Shown: in pieces, positions 1 through 8,153 of the stretch
Position numbering within the stretch: position 1 is the first letter of the stretch
Layout of the letters: every line of letters starts with the position of its first letter
DNA from: Kiritimatiellales bacterium
GTDB taxonomy: Bacteria > Verrucomicrobiota > Kiritimatiellia > Kiritimatiellales > Pontiellaceae
Direction of reading: 5' to 3'
DNA: 35,365 nt
Assembly: GCA_016744085.1 (NCBI GenBank)
Contig: JADGFE010000008.1
Span: 1 to 35,365, forward strand
Made by a program: the position numbers and the translations under genes
Notes under the pieces: model-generated
What the model was told of the DNA's origin: nothing
The model's database searches: none
Seen by the model: the letters and a program-made list of their open reading frames with translations, nothing else

Positions 1-6
1 GTCATA

Positions 7-98
7 TTACTTGTATGCCATCCTGATTTCAGGCCATTTCAAACTTTCAGGCAAAGCGAAAACCTCACGTGCACCCACTGATTTGGCGGAAGACCCCT
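7..98 (-). pseudogene. Coding-like tail in another frame after the methyltransferase break
   Basis: In a different minus-strand frame from the methyltransferase, a readable stretch of 29 codons follows the palindrome at 96-107 and ends with TAA at 7-9. It contains KSVGAREVFALPESLKWPE and closes with IRMAYK. I do not recognise it. It may be the 3' end of another gene joined to the methyltransferase by a deletion, or simply an open frame at the window edge. Confidence 0.3.
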
Positions 99-1838
99 AA
101 ATTTAGGTTTCGAACTTTTGTTTCTGATGCCTATGACAATACATGTTACTCCCGCATTACCTTTTGCGCTATTAATCCATTTGAATGACTGGTGGGCAAA
201 GCAGATCTCCAAATCTGCCTGAAGAACAAACGGCCATAGAAGTGGAATCTGCTCCCCTTGGCACATAGAGTTTGTAGAGACAAATGAAAATTCTGCATTG
301 GCGGTGCGTATGTATTCGCCTGCCTTTATAAACCAGCAGGCGATGTAATCTATTTTTTTCACCTTCTGGTATTTTTCATAAACAAATGCAATGTCGTCTT
401 TGTGGTTTTTATTCTGCATCCGCGCCCCTAAATACGGCGGATTCCCCAAAATATAGAGTTCATCACCTTCGTTCTTTGGACACACTGTTTCCCAGTCAAC
501 GCGACACGCATTGCCTTGAACAATATTTGCGCCTTCGCGTAGCGGTAGAGAGACGGGGGCTTGTCCAAGTACCTTTTTCGATTCGAGGTTCATTTGATGC
601 TCAACAAGCCATAGTGCAAGGATGGCAGTCTCATGAGCAAAATCATCGATTTCGATACCATAAAATTGGCTTACGCTCATCTGGGAAAGCGGCAGGATAA
701 ATTCGATGGTGTGATATTCCTGAAACACTTCCATTTCCAACCGTCGAAGCTCTTTATAAGCGATAATCAAAAAGTTTCCAGATCCACAGGCGGGGTCGAA
801 TATTTTAACATTGGCAATACGATCTAACAGCCGTTGCAGGGCTTGTTTCTTACCCTTGGTCATGCCCCGCGCTTTTTCCAAGTCAGCTTTGAAAGCGTTC
901 AGAAACAGCGGTTCAACCACCTTCATAATATTAGTGACTGAAGTATAGTGCTGTCCTAAATTATGCCGCTCTGCGGGATCGATTACCGCTTGGAACATGG
1001 AGCCGAAAATATCGGGATTGATATCTTTCCAGTCCAGTTTTCCGCCTTCAATGATCATGCGACGCGATTTGGCAGAAAAGACCGGTACGTCGTAATGATC
1101 CTTAAATAAACCACCATTCACATACGGAAAGACCTCAAGATGTTTCGGTAGCCCCGCACGCGCTCTGCTATCTAACAGGTCGAAGAGTTTCTTAAAAAAG
1201 GCATTCAGGTCTGACCCGTCTTCTTCGGTATGGGATGCAACGGAACTGGTGACGGCGTTATCGGGAAAGATGCCCGTATCTTCAGCAAAGAGACAGAACA
1301 GCAAACGTCCTAAAAAGACATTCATCGCATGGCTGTTTTCTAGGATGTATTCGGGATTATCTTTACGAATCGCATCAAACAGTTTTGCCATTCGTTCAGC
1401 GGCTTTTATGTCGGCAGGGTTTTCATTAGAAAGTTTAACCTTCTCTCGCCCTGCCCAAGGCTGAAAGAAATCGATATTCGCATCTAAATCTTCTAGTTCA
1501 ATATCGAGCGTGTCACCCGTCTTTAGATCTTCAGCAATAAACTGATTGAAATCGGTCACCACCAGAAAACGCGGGTCATGCTTTTCAATATTCTTCGATG
1601 ACTGCATAGCCCCAATCGTCGTGAACAGATCACCATCGACGGGCTTGAACCACACCTTCTTTTTCCAAAGCACTTCACCCTCTGAAGTCGCATGGTTATA
1701 GGTGCCATCCTTCCGCATTCGGGTGATACTTGCTTTGGGTAGCCCATACGCCAACAAGAGTTCAAAAATAAAGGATTCATTGGACGGCATATCCGCCACC
1801 AATTTTTCCACATTCACCAACACATCCGCATACTTCAT
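39..1838 (-). CDS. MmeI-like SAM-dependent DNA methyltransferase, C-terminally truncated
   Basis: This is the N-terminal and catalytic part of a large class I DNA methyltransferase of the MmeI/YeeA type, which methylates adenine in DNA. Visible are an MmeI-like N-terminal domain (about residues 1-150), a helical spacer, the GQHYTS entry motif near residue 297, SAM motif I DPACGSGNF near 348 and catalytic motif IV NPPY near 466. The start is the ATG at 1838, preceded by GGTGGGG; an in-frame TTG five codons upstream is less likely. Known relatives run to roughly 900 or more residues, with a target-recognition domain after the methyltransferase core. Here the frame ends at 599 residues, soon after CIVIGIRNKSSKPKF, without the usual continuation or any recognition domain. 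It is therefore probably an inactive or recognition-less remnant. The break lies next to a CCTAAATTTAGG palindrome at 96-107. Confidence 0.8.
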   Translation of the reverse strand: MKYADVLVNVEKLVADMPSNESFIFELLLAYGLPKASITRMRKDGTYNHATSEGEVLWKKKVWFKPVDGDLFTTIGAMQSSKNIEKHDPRFLVVTDFNQFIAEDLKTGDTLDIELEDLDANIDFFQPWAGREKVKLSNENPADIKAAERMAKLFDAIRKDNPEYILENSHAMNVFLGRLLFCLFAEDTGIFPDNAVTSSVASHTEEDGSDLNAFFKKLFDLLDSRARAGLPKHLEVFPYVNGGLFKDHYDVPVFSAKSRRMIIEGGKLDWKDINPDIFGSMFQAVIDPAERHNLGQHYTSVTNIMKVVEPLFLNAFKADLEKARGMTKGKKQALQRLLDRIANVKIFDPACGSGNFLIIAYKELRRLEMEVFQEYHTIEFILPLSQMSVSQFYGIEIDDFAHETAILALWLVEHQMNLESKKVLGQAPVSLPLREGANIVQGNACRVDWETVCPKNEGDELYILGNPPYLGARMQNKNHKDDIAFVYEKYQKVKKIDYIACWFIKAGEYIRTANAEFSFVSTNSMCQGEQIPLLWPFVLQADLEICFAHQSFKWINSAKGNAGVTCIVIGIRNKSSKPKFRGLPPNQWVHVRFSLCLKV

Positions 1839-1896
1839 AAGAGCCCCACCCAAACAAAAAAGATCAAAACAGTAGAATGATTAACACTTTACTGCC

Positions 1897-1911
1897 TTAA
1901 CGAACCGTTAA
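1897..1911. promoter_or_regulatory. Palindrome upstream of the methyltransferase gene
   Basis: TTAACG-AAC-CGTTAA is an inverted repeat of two 6-bp arms about 60 bp upstream of the methyltransferase start. Position and symmetry fit an operator, but the regulator is unknown. The TAA inside it also closes the duplicated antiporter-tail frame described below. Confidence 0.3.
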
Positions 1912-1933
1912 CAAAGAAAATGGACGGAGATCC

Positions 1934-2050
1934 TTCATCTGCTTGGTGAATTCTAGCCCTTGGAAGGCAGGTTGAAGTTCCAGCTTCGACCTTCGTGGCA
2001 AAGACGTAGCTGGAGCTGCATCCTACGCAATGCGGCTGGAAGCGCGCGTC
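1934..2050 (-). repeat. Duplicated antiporter 3' end plus palindromic repeat
   Basis: Bases 1934-1957 match 2104-2127, inside the antiporter's last codons, at 21 of 24 positions. The minus-strand reading is LEFTKQMK against LESTKQMK in the gene. Between the two copies (about 1966-2050) lies a GC-rich palindrome-containing segment with AGCTGGAGCT and AATGCGGCTGGAAGC, which resembles the short repeats at other gene ends in this window. The simplest reading is that a repeat inserted near the 3' end of the antiporter gene and duplicated or displaced its last codons. Confidence 0.5.
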
Positions 2051-2054
2051 TACT

Positions 2055-3743
2055 TTAGGCAAACATGCCGGACATGAGGTCGGAGCCCATCTCATCGACA
2101 TTTTTCATTTGCTTGGTGGATTCGAGCAGGTCGGTGAGGCTGAGCAGTTCTTCAAGCAACATCATTCGGGCTACGTGCTGGTTGGCGTTTGGCACATTGA
2201 TGATCAGCTTTTTACCGTCCTGCATCAGCGTAAAGGCAATATCGTCTTTTAGTACGCGATACGTGGGTTTGTCGGTGTGCAGATGGTGCACAAAAAATTC
2301 TTCGTTCTGCAGCGCGCGGACAAAACGGTTCACCAGGAATTCGGTAATGTCGCGCGAAGGAAATTCCATTTCGATCGTCTCAATTTCCCCGCCCATATCA
2401 TCCATTTCCTTGCGGAGCCCAGAGCCGCCGTCGAACGACTTAACCAACAGCGGAGGCGCAAGCATGGTGGTGATGACGGTCATCATGATCGAAACTCCGA
2501 AGATGCCCTGATCGATAATTCCGCTGGCCAGACCGATCCCGGCCACAATCAATGCCACTTCGCCGCGCGGAAGCATGCCCAGACCGATTCGCAGCGAACC
2601 GCGCATATTAAACTTCATCAGGTATGCGGGCAGCCCGCAACCGACCACTTTGGAAAAGATCGCGAGGATCGAATAAACCGCACCAAAGGCCAATACCGGC
2701 TTCATGACGGAAAAATCGACCATCATGCCCATCACGCAGAAAAAGATCGGAACGAGAATATTGTATACGCCTTCAAGATGATGTTCGATCTCGTGAGCAA
2801 GGTCGGTACGGGAAAGGGCCAGACCCATAATGTAGGCGCCGATAATCATGGCCAACCCGGCCATTTCAGCGAGCCCCGCAAGCAACAGGGAAAGCCCGAA
2901 GCAAATCGCTACAATGATTTCGGTGGATTTAAACTTTTTGATGGCCGCGGTAATTTTGCGGGCAAAAATAAGTCCGAGGGAGGTGACGACCACAAAGAAG
3001 CCGATGGCTTTGGCAGCAATGAGTCCGATTTCGCCCCAGTTGACGACTCCCCCGCTCATGCTGACTTTGGCCATACCCATGACAATCGCCAAGGTCACGA
3101 TGCCAAACACATCGTCGAACACCGCGCCGGCCAAAATCGTAACGCCTTCCGGCGAGGCCATTTTCCGTTTTTCCGCTAGGATACGGGCTGTAATGCCTAC
3201 GGAGGTTGCGACAGATATAACTCCGAGAAACAGGGCCGCTGGATCCATAAAGGAATCAATACCGTTGCCCGGCCAATAGACCGCACAGAGATCGCCAAAA
3301 GCAAACGCGGCAATCAATCCGCCCAACCCGACAAACGAGCCTACGATAGAATAGCGCAGAAAGGCGGCCAGATCGGTTTCGAGGCCGGCCAGAAATAAAA
3401 GAATGATGGAGGCCAGCGTGGCAATACCATAGAGCTCAGCCGATGCCGCAAAACCCTGTTGTTCAGCAAACAGGAGTCCGAGGTTTGGAATATTGATCAT
3501 GCCGCCTAGTGCGTATGGACCAATGAGCATGCCAGAAGCTAGCTCGCCCAGCACGGAGGGCATTTTCAGGAACCGCTGGAACAGATAACCACCGATTTTT
3601 GCGCATATAATGATCACGGCCAACTGGAGAATCAGATGCATCATCATGTGGGTAATGCTATGACCCGATGATTCGGCGGCGTGGGAGGCAGCTTCGCCCG
3701 CGTGATGGATTGCGCTGGTGGCGGCGAGCTGAACGTCCTGCAT
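2055..3743 (-). CDS. CPA2-family cation:proton antiporter (Na+/H+ or K+/H+)
   Basis: This is a polytopic inner-membrane antiporter of 562 residues. A His-rich N-terminal segment (residues 1-35) is followed by about 12-13 hydrophobic segments typical of the Na+/H+ exchanger domain, including GELASGMLIGPYALGG and the core stretch LAGAVFDDVFGIVTLAIVMG, where the DD pair is the likely ion-binding site. The C-terminal ~120 residues are soluble and contain IEFPS-like and helical segments that may be regulatory. The gene starts at an ATG 6 bp after the PTS IIA gene, so the two are probably cotranscribed; PtsN-type proteins are known regulators of potassium transport, which makes control of this antiporter plausible. 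The ion specificity cannot be read from sequence. The end of the gene is duplicated downstream (see 1934-2050). Confidence 0.88.
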   Translation of the reverse strand: MQDVQLAATSAIHHAGEAASHAAESSGHSITHMMMHLILQLAVIIICAKIGGYLFQRFLKMPSVLGELASGMLIGPYALGGMINIPNLGLLFAEQQGFAASAELYGIATLASIILLFLAGLETDLAAFLRYSIVGSFVGLGGLIAAFAFGDLCAVYWPGNGIDSFMDPAALFLGVISVATSVGITARILAEKRKMASPEGVTILAGAVFDDVFGIVTLAIVMGMAKVSMSGGVVNWGEIGLIAAKAIGFFVVVTSLGLIFARKITAAIKKFKSTEIIVAICFGLSLLLAGLAEMAGLAMIIGAYIMGLALSRTDLAHEIEHHLEGVYNILVPIFFCVMGMMVDFSVMKPVLAFGAVYSILAIFSKVVGCGLPAYLMKFNMRGSLRIGLGMLPRGEVALIVAGIGLASGIIDQGIFGVSIMMTVITTMLAPPLLVKSFDGGSGLRKEMDDMGGEIETIEMEFPSRDITEFLVNRFVRALQNEEFFVHHLHTDKPTYRVLKDDIAFTLMQDGKKLIINVPNANQHVARMMLLEELLSLTDLLESTKQMKNVDEMGSDLMSGMFA

Positions 3744-3749
3744 AATAAT

Positions 3750-4199
3750 TTATTTCCTGATGAGAATTTCGTACATTTCACCGCTCGTTTTAGCCGCAAG
3801 TAGCTTTTCGCGTTCGGCTGGTTGGCTGATGAGACGACTGATTTCCGCTAAGAACTGAATGTGCGGCCCCGAGCGTTTTACGGGAGAGAGTGTCATGATG
3901 AACAGCGTACAAGGCGAGCCATCCATCGAATCGAATTTTACGCCTGTCTTACAGATCCCCACGGCAACGACGAGCGATTGGACCGCATCCGTTTTGCCAT
4001 GCGGAATGGCGACCCCGTTCTGCATGCCGGTCGACATTTTGGCCTCCCGTTCCAGCACGGCAGTTAATACGGTGTCCCGATCCTGAACTTTTCCTGCCGC
4101 AACCAGTCGGTCGACCATCAATTCGATGATCTCCTGCTTGGAGTCGGCCTTCAGATCAATCCAAACCGCATCCGGCGTTAGTACTTTCTTTAGATTCAT
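3750..4199 (-). CDS. ptsN: PTS EIIA type-2 domain protein (PtsN-like)
   Basis: This is a single-domain phosphotransferase EIIA of the fructose/nitrogen class, 149 residues from the chosen start. The phosphoacceptor histidine is visible in NGVAIPHGKT (His67). The family accepts phosphate on this His and, in the nitrogen-related branch, regulates transporters or kinases rather than moving sugar. No EIIB or EIIC gene is nearby, while a cation/proton antiporter follows 6 bp downstream, so a regulatory role on ion transport is the likely job. I chose the ATG at 4199; the frame opens three codons earlier with a TTG at 4208, but GGGA lies directly next to that TTG and is better spaced for the ATG. 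A CTATTGCT box lies about 100 bp upstream. Confidence 0.85.
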   Translation of the reverse strand: MNLKKVLTPDAVWIDLKADSKQEIIELMVDRLVAAGKVQDRDTVLTAVLEREAKMSTGMQNGVAIPHGKTDAVQSLVVAVGICKTGVKFDSMDGSPCTLFIMTLSPVKRSGPHIQFLAEISRLISQPAEREKLLAAKTSGEMYEILIRK

Positions 4200-4294
4200 T
4201 AACGTCAATTCCCGTGTAGAAAAGTAAGCGATTCATTTTGGGAGTTGCGGCTCTAACGTCAACTGTTTTTTACGGTTTCAATAAAGCTATTGTG

Positions 4295-4302
4295 AGCAAT
4301 AG
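4295..4302 (-). promoter_or_regulatory. CTATTGCT box upstream of ptsN
   Basis: Read on the minus strand, CTATTGCTCACAATAG is a dyad (CTATTG / CAATAG with a 4-bp spacer) about 100 bp before the PTS IIA start. It matches boxes upstream of HU, murA, ppa and gyrB. It could be a -35-like element or a protein-binding site. Confidence 0.4.
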
Positions 4303-4358
4303 AAAAAGTCGGCCATTCCTCTGCTGTACCTGTCGCGAAACAGCGCTGCAATCCTAAT

Positions 4359-4377
4359 GCTAGTTTCTTTAACTAGC
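4359..4377. other. Perfect hairpin in the divergent intergenic region
   Basis: GCTAGTT and AACTAGC form 7-bp arms around a 5-nt loop, followed on the plus strand by a T-rich stretch. It sits between the divergent ptsN and TSP3-protein genes, so it is not a terminator for either; an operator or a small-RNA end are possible. The rest of 4200-4480 is AT-rich promoter-type sequence with nothing else I can name. Confidence 0.35.
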
Positions 4378-4480
4378 TTTGTGTTTAGATTTTTTCTCAA
4401 TAAATACTTTCAACTAAAAAACCATTGCTATCTCTGATTGATGAGCGTAAGCACGCAATTTATCTGCGCAGGGGGAAGGT

Positions 4481-4660
4481 ATGAGGCTTAAGCATATCAT
4501 CGTGTCCGTAGTCATCATTTCAATGGGGTGTAAGGCCGCAACTTTATTGCCTGCTTCGGGATACCAAGTGGTGACGATTTCATCATTGGATCAAGTAGGA
4601 GGATATGGCCAGAGATACACAGCATCAGTTTTGGCAGCTCGTTCCTCCAGCTTCAAATGA
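4481..4660 (+). CDS. Signal-peptide fragment of a frameshifted secreted protein
   Basis: A 59-codon frame starts with ATG at 4481 after an excellent GGGGGAAGG site and encodes MRLKHIIVSVVIISMGC, a basic start followed by a hydrophobic core and a lipobox-like Cys17. This is a clear export signal, but the frame stops at 4658-4660. The following 434-residue frame, which has no signal of its own, overlaps it from 4599 in another phase. The likeliest reading is that the two were one exported protein separated by a small indel between 4599 and 4660. An independent short lipoprotein translated upstream of a second gene is the alternative. Confidence 0.5.
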   Translation: MRLKHIIVSVVIISMGCKAATLLPASGYQVVTISSLDQVGGYGQRYTASVLAARSSSFK

Positions 4661-5909
4661 CATGCTCTACGTCCACCACGATAATATTGTTCACGCCGTA
4701 GAGTGGAATAGTGAAGCGTGGCCCGCCGTAGTTCTGTCTCAGATGTATGCAGAGATGGGGATAGCCGAAGCTTCCAGTTCCATGTACCCATTTTATCGTA
4801 TTACGGTGGTCGAGACCAGAGCCGGGGAAATGGTTTACTACAACTCGTATGATCAGGAAGTATGGCGAACTCCTGCTCCAGAAGGATACAATCCCTACCT
4901 CTTTGCTTTCGACGCATATAGGGTGGATACAGAGGACGAACTCAGTGTTATTCAGAAGACTTTTGGACGCAGCTCAAACGTTGGCCTTGAGATCTTATTA
5001 CTCCCGACTGCCTTCGTAAATTCCTATGCACAGGATGTTGCTTTGGACTCGGGATTATTCCCGCTGATTGCTGAGCCTGTCACAATGGCGATGGAATCAG
5101 ATGGACCGCCTTCTCCTGTAATAGATGATACAGACGATAGCGGTGGTTCAAACTGTGTAATTAATCTAGTCGTCACGAACAGGTGGTGGGTTCCTTCCAA
5201 CTTTGGATCTAGTACCGGTGAAATCTTCCAGTGCTCGAACCTAGTTGACGTTGTCTCGTGGGAGATTAATACCAATCTGGCTGCAGTTGTTGCCGGAACC
5301 AATCTGGTCTGGGCTGATGTCACATCAAGCAACATACCCGTTCGCTTCTATATTCTGAACGATCCTTCGTTAGACTATGATTATGACGGACTCAACGACG
5401 GTAGAGAAATGTATGTTCATAACACTGATCCAGAGATTAATGATACAGATGCTGATGGTCTCTGGGACGGCTGGGAAGTAACACATGGTATCGACCCGCT
5501 GGATGCAGACAATCCGCTGAGCATCCAGAACCTTCCTGATCTCGACATCTACGAACCGACTAACGGTTATCCCTTTGTAATTAATGATTTCAACCCGCCC
5601 GTTTCTACAAATATCAGTGCAGACCCCATGATAGCGGAGTGGACGCGTTCTGCTGATCAGTACGAAACCGTTGTCATGACCTCAGTTGAGGAAATCGAAG
5701 CATTGGCGATTTATTCCACTACAACCAACGCCGTAGGAACATCATGGTTCACCAACGGCTACGGCCATGCCCAAATGCCCGCCGACGGCATGAAAATGAT
5801 CTGGCCGATCACGGCGACTGAAACCGGCTTGCCGATTCGGGTTAATAACACAATTGCGTGGTGGCTTGGTCCTGATCTTTGCGATACCAATGAACAGAGA
5901 CGGACTTGA
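4605..5909 (+). CDS. TSP3-repeat secreted protein, frame-broken at both ends
   Basis: This is the body of a cell-surface or secreted protein. Residues about 250-300 hold thrombospondin type-3 calcium-binding repeats (DYDYDGLNDGRE, then DTDADGLWDGWE). The C-terminal third (from about 310) has the LDIYEPTNG..W..TADQYE-like layout seen in large extracellular proteins of this bacterial group, but I cannot assign a function. The 5' limit is the ATG at 4605, only 2 bp after AGGAGG, which is too close for a normal start, and no signal peptide follows; the signal lies in the overlapping frame from 4481. At the 3' end this frame finishes with NEQRRT, while the +1 frame continues with NRDGLEVLYKEYDVD and a TAA at 5938-5940. 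The gene is probably a pseudogene with two indels. Bases 5910-5996 hold only that alternative tail and a short spacer. Confidence 0.6.
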   Translation: MARDTQHQFWQLVPPASNDMLYVHHDNIVHAVEWNSEAWPAVVLSQMYAEMGIAEASSSMYPFYRITVVETRAGEMVYYNSYDQEVWRTPAPEGYNPYLFAFDAYRVDTEDELSVIQKTFGRSSNVGLEILLLPTAFVNSYAQDVALDSGLFPLIAEPVTMAMESDGPPSPVIDDTDDSGGSNCVINLVVTNRWWVPSNFGSSTGEIFQCSNLVDVVSWEINTNLAAVVAGTNLVWADVTSSNIPVRFYILNDPSLDYDYDGLNDGREMYVHNTDPEINDTDADGLWDGWEVTHGIDPLDADNPLSIQNLPDLDIYEPTNGYPFVINDFNPPVSTNISADPMIAEWTRSADQYETVVMTSVEEIEALAIYSTTTNAVGTSWFTNGYGHAQMPADGMKMIWPITATETGLPIRVNNTIAWWLGPDLCDTNEQRRT

Positions 5910-6059
5910 GGTTCTGTACAAAGAATACGATGTAGACTAAAAGATAAAATCAAGCGGCTCAGTGTGGAAAGGATTTGCTGCAAACGGGGAAATAAGATGA
6001 AAAGAATAAGGGCTACATTTGAGAAACTGGAGTTTTTCAGGCCCAGATGAATAAAGGCC

Positions 6060-7631
6060 ATGACCCTGATAATGGGCGGCACTGTAGTGGCATTAAATAT
6101 ATCCGCCCAGACATGGCCAGATTTTTATTTAACAAATGGAAACCATTTTACCAGCTATGGTGTTGAAACCTATGATCCGCTGAATCCTGTCAAAAACCTC
6201 TACGTCAATCCGGCGGCTTTCATGGCATCGGATGGTATCGAACTCGGTAAGATCCATGATGATAATCAATTGATCCTGAATGGCGGGATTGTAAGAACAC
6301 CGGTTCTGGATAAAGGTAATTTTACATGGAATAGCGGAACACTAGCCCTGACTGGAGGTTCCTATTCGAGTACTTATGGCATTGAAACTGGCTCTGGAAA
6401 AACATTGGCATTGTGGTTTGATGCAGCAATGGATTTAACCTCACTTACTGGTTTACCCGCAGATAACTACATAGAGACTTATGGAGGTAGCCTCATTGTA
6501 AGTAACTTCAACGCAAGTAATCTGAGTCTAGGGGGCACGATGAAAGTCTATGGCGAGCTTACTGCGATGGACGATGATGCCCAAGATGGAAATATCATGC
6601 TGAAAGGACCAGCGGCCTCATGGACGCTACCAGGAAATTTCAAGGTGGAATTCGGAAAGATTGAAGTTCTACACGGGGCATCATTAAATGGTGGGGGAAC
6701 AATAGGGGGAATTGGTTTATCGTCAAGTGGTTCAGGCAATGTTGTGGTTAGCGGGAGTGGTTCGACATGGGCTGGTGGTACAGTAAATTTGGGAAATGGT
6801 GCTGGATTCAGCTCCCTCATTATTACCAATGGAGGCCGGGTTTCTAAATCAGAGTGCTCCGTCGGATCGGGTTCAGAAGGCAATATGATCGTGGTATCCG
6901 ATGCAGGATCGAGGTTGGATATTTCCGGAGGAGTAACCCTCGGAGGAGGTTCGACGCATCACAATAATACCATGACAGTATCAAACGGAGCCGTTGTTGC
7001 GGCTCAGTCCTTTGGTATCGCGGCAGAGCTAGGCCTCAGAGGTGCCGGAAACGGAGTGACGGTGACTGGGAATGGTTCACAACTCAATATTGCAGGGAAC
7101 ATCGGTATTGGGACGGACTCAACCGATAATTATCTGATTATTCAGAATGGCGGCCATGCATCCTGTTCAGACCTGTCGGTCGGAAGGTATGGTGGGGGCA
7201 CGTTGATTGCAGAGGAGAATTTTGTGGAAGTCACAGGACTAGATTCTTCATTGACCTGCTCTGGTAAGATAACACTTGGAGTAAATGGAAGTGCTGATAA
7301 CTGGATAAGTGTTGGTGATGGTGGACGGGTTATTGCAGAGCAAAGCGTTGTGATTGGCGCAAATAATCAGCTTAACCTCAACAGCGGTGGCCGACTGGAA
7401 ATAGGCACTGACTTCAATGCATCGATGACCGGCTTCAATTTTAACTCCGGCAGCGAACTTTCCGTAGCGGGGCAGCTTTCAGGTCTATCTAATTTGGAAT
7501 CAGGCCGACGGCTGGAAACACCGGACGTGCTGGGCGGCTTAACGGTGCATGGCATCTTTGCTCCGGGCACCAGCCCAGCTGATAGTATTGTAAATGGAGC
7601 TGAGCGGATATGCGCTGGGGTCAGAATATGA
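6060..7631 (+). CDS. PEP-CTERM autotransporter-like surface protein, N-terminal and middle part
   Basis: This is a Gly/Ser/Asn-rich beta-helix-like protein of 523 residues with repeated units such as NGGRVS, SNGAVVAA and GDGGRVIA, which resemble the repeats of autotransporter-associated and PEP-CTERM proteins. The frame extends upstream to a well-placed ATG at 5997 (GGGGA eight bases before), giving MKRIRATFEKLEFFRPR, then an in-frame TGA at 6048-6050, then a hydrophobic signal-like core MTLIMGGTVVALNISAQTW. The TGA thus separates the basic start from the hydrophobic part of one signal peptide. At the other end the frame is lost near 7590, just where GTSPADSIVNG would lead into the domain carried by the next frame. 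It is very probably the 5' piece of a single broken gene. Confidence 0.6.
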   Translation: MTLIMGGTVVALNISAQTWPDFYLTNGNHFTSYGVETYDPLNPVKNLYVNPAAFMASDGIELGKIHDDNQLILNGGIVRTPVLDKGNFTWNSGTLALTGGSYSSTYGIETGSGKTLALWFDAAMDLTSLTGLPADNYIETYGGSLIVSNFNASNLSLGGTMKVYGELTAMDDDAQDGNIMLKGPAASWTLPGNFKVEFGKIEVLHGASLNGGGTIGGIGLSSSGSGNVVVSGSGSTWAGGTVNLGNGAGFSSLIITNGGRVSKSECSVGSGSEGNMIVVSDAGSRLDISGGVTLGGGSTHHNNTMTVSNGAVVAAQSFGIAAELGLRGAGNGVTVTGNGSQLNIAGNIGIGTDSTDNYLIIQNGGHASCSDLSVGRYGGGTLIAEENFVEVTGLDSSLTCSGKITLGVNGSADNWISVGDGGRVIAEQSVVIGANNQLNLNSGGRLEIGTDFNASMTGFNFNSGSELSVAGQLSGLSNLESGRRLETPDVLGGLTVHGIFAPGTSPADSIVNGAERICAGVRI

Positions 7632-8118
7632 CTGCCTCACCATAACGGGATCATCCACACTCGACGGCCTACTGGATATCGTATCGCTTGGTGGGTTCGC
7701 TGCGACCAATGGAGCCAGCTTTAATCTGTTTAACTGGGATGGCGGCGTCAGCGGTGAGTTTTCAGCCGTCAGTACAACAGCTCTTTCCGGAGGGCAATAC
7801 TGGGATACCTCAGAACTCTACACCACCGGTCAGCTCAGCGTGATTCCCGAACCCGGCAGCATCGGTCTGCTCGGCCTCGGCTCCGGCATCCTGCTCTTTG
7901 CCCGCCGTCGGCGCAGGGGAGCAGGCGGGATGCCTGCGGTACGTTCGTCCAAGGCGGAATTCCATGCTTGCAACACCTTTATTCCGCCTGCCAAAACCGT
8001 CGCGATCCACCACCGCGACTTCTGGGATTTCCTCGATGCGTGCGCCCGCCTGCTGGATCGCACCAAGGCCATCTCCCTCCGCGCGTTCGACGCATTTCTG
8101 GCGTTGGTCATGAAATAG
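7594..8118 (+). CDS. PEP-CTERM C-terminal part with an unusual tail
   Basis: This frame continues the preceding protein: LSGYALGSEYDCLTITG is the usual segment after GTSPADSIVNG in such proteins, and residues about 82-107 are a PEP-CTERM sorting signal (PEPGSIGLLGLGSGILL followed by FARRRRR). PEP-CTERM proteins are exported and their signal is removed by exosortase; the signal normally ends the protein. Here some 60 residues follow the Arg cluster. The start of this extension is a palindromic repeat (7916-7995), so the tail was probably added by repeat insertion. The overlap and phase change at 7594-7631 suggests a small deletion. No exosortase is in the window. Confidence 0.55.
   Translation: MELSGYALGSEYDCLTITGSSTLDGLLDIVSLGGFAATNGASFNLFNWDGGVSGEFSAVSTTALSGGQYWDTSELYTTGQLSVIPEPGSIGLLGLGSGILLFARRRRRGAGGMPAVRSSKAEFHACNTFIPPAKTVAIHHRDFWDFLDACARLLDRTKAISLRAFDAFLALVMK
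7916..7995. repeat. Palindromic repeat after the PEP-CTERM signal
   Basis: GCAGGC-GGGAT-GCCTGC is followed by a second inverted pair, GGCGGAAT and ATTCCGCC, around a short loop. It begins directly after the Arg cluster of the sorting signal and is read through in frame. Confidence 0.45.
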
Positions 8119-8153
8119 TATGGTAAGCGCACGGGTGGGAACTCTGCGGTAGC

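Noticed and set aside
2277-3179. 300-residue plus-strand open frame opposite the antiporter gene
   Set aside because: It is antisense to a clear membrane protein, has His/Asn/Gly-rich low-quality composition and no recognisable motif; it is a frame shadow of the GC-biased gene.
4441-4491. 16-codon open frame just before the 4481 start
   Set aside because: It overlaps the ribosome binding site and start of the signal-peptide frame and has no coding character; possibly chance.
7026-7400. Possible CRISPR or tandem DNA repeat suggested by the repetitive protein
   Set aside because: Only the protein is repetitive; DNA units are not regularly spaced or identical. No CRISPR array is present in the window.
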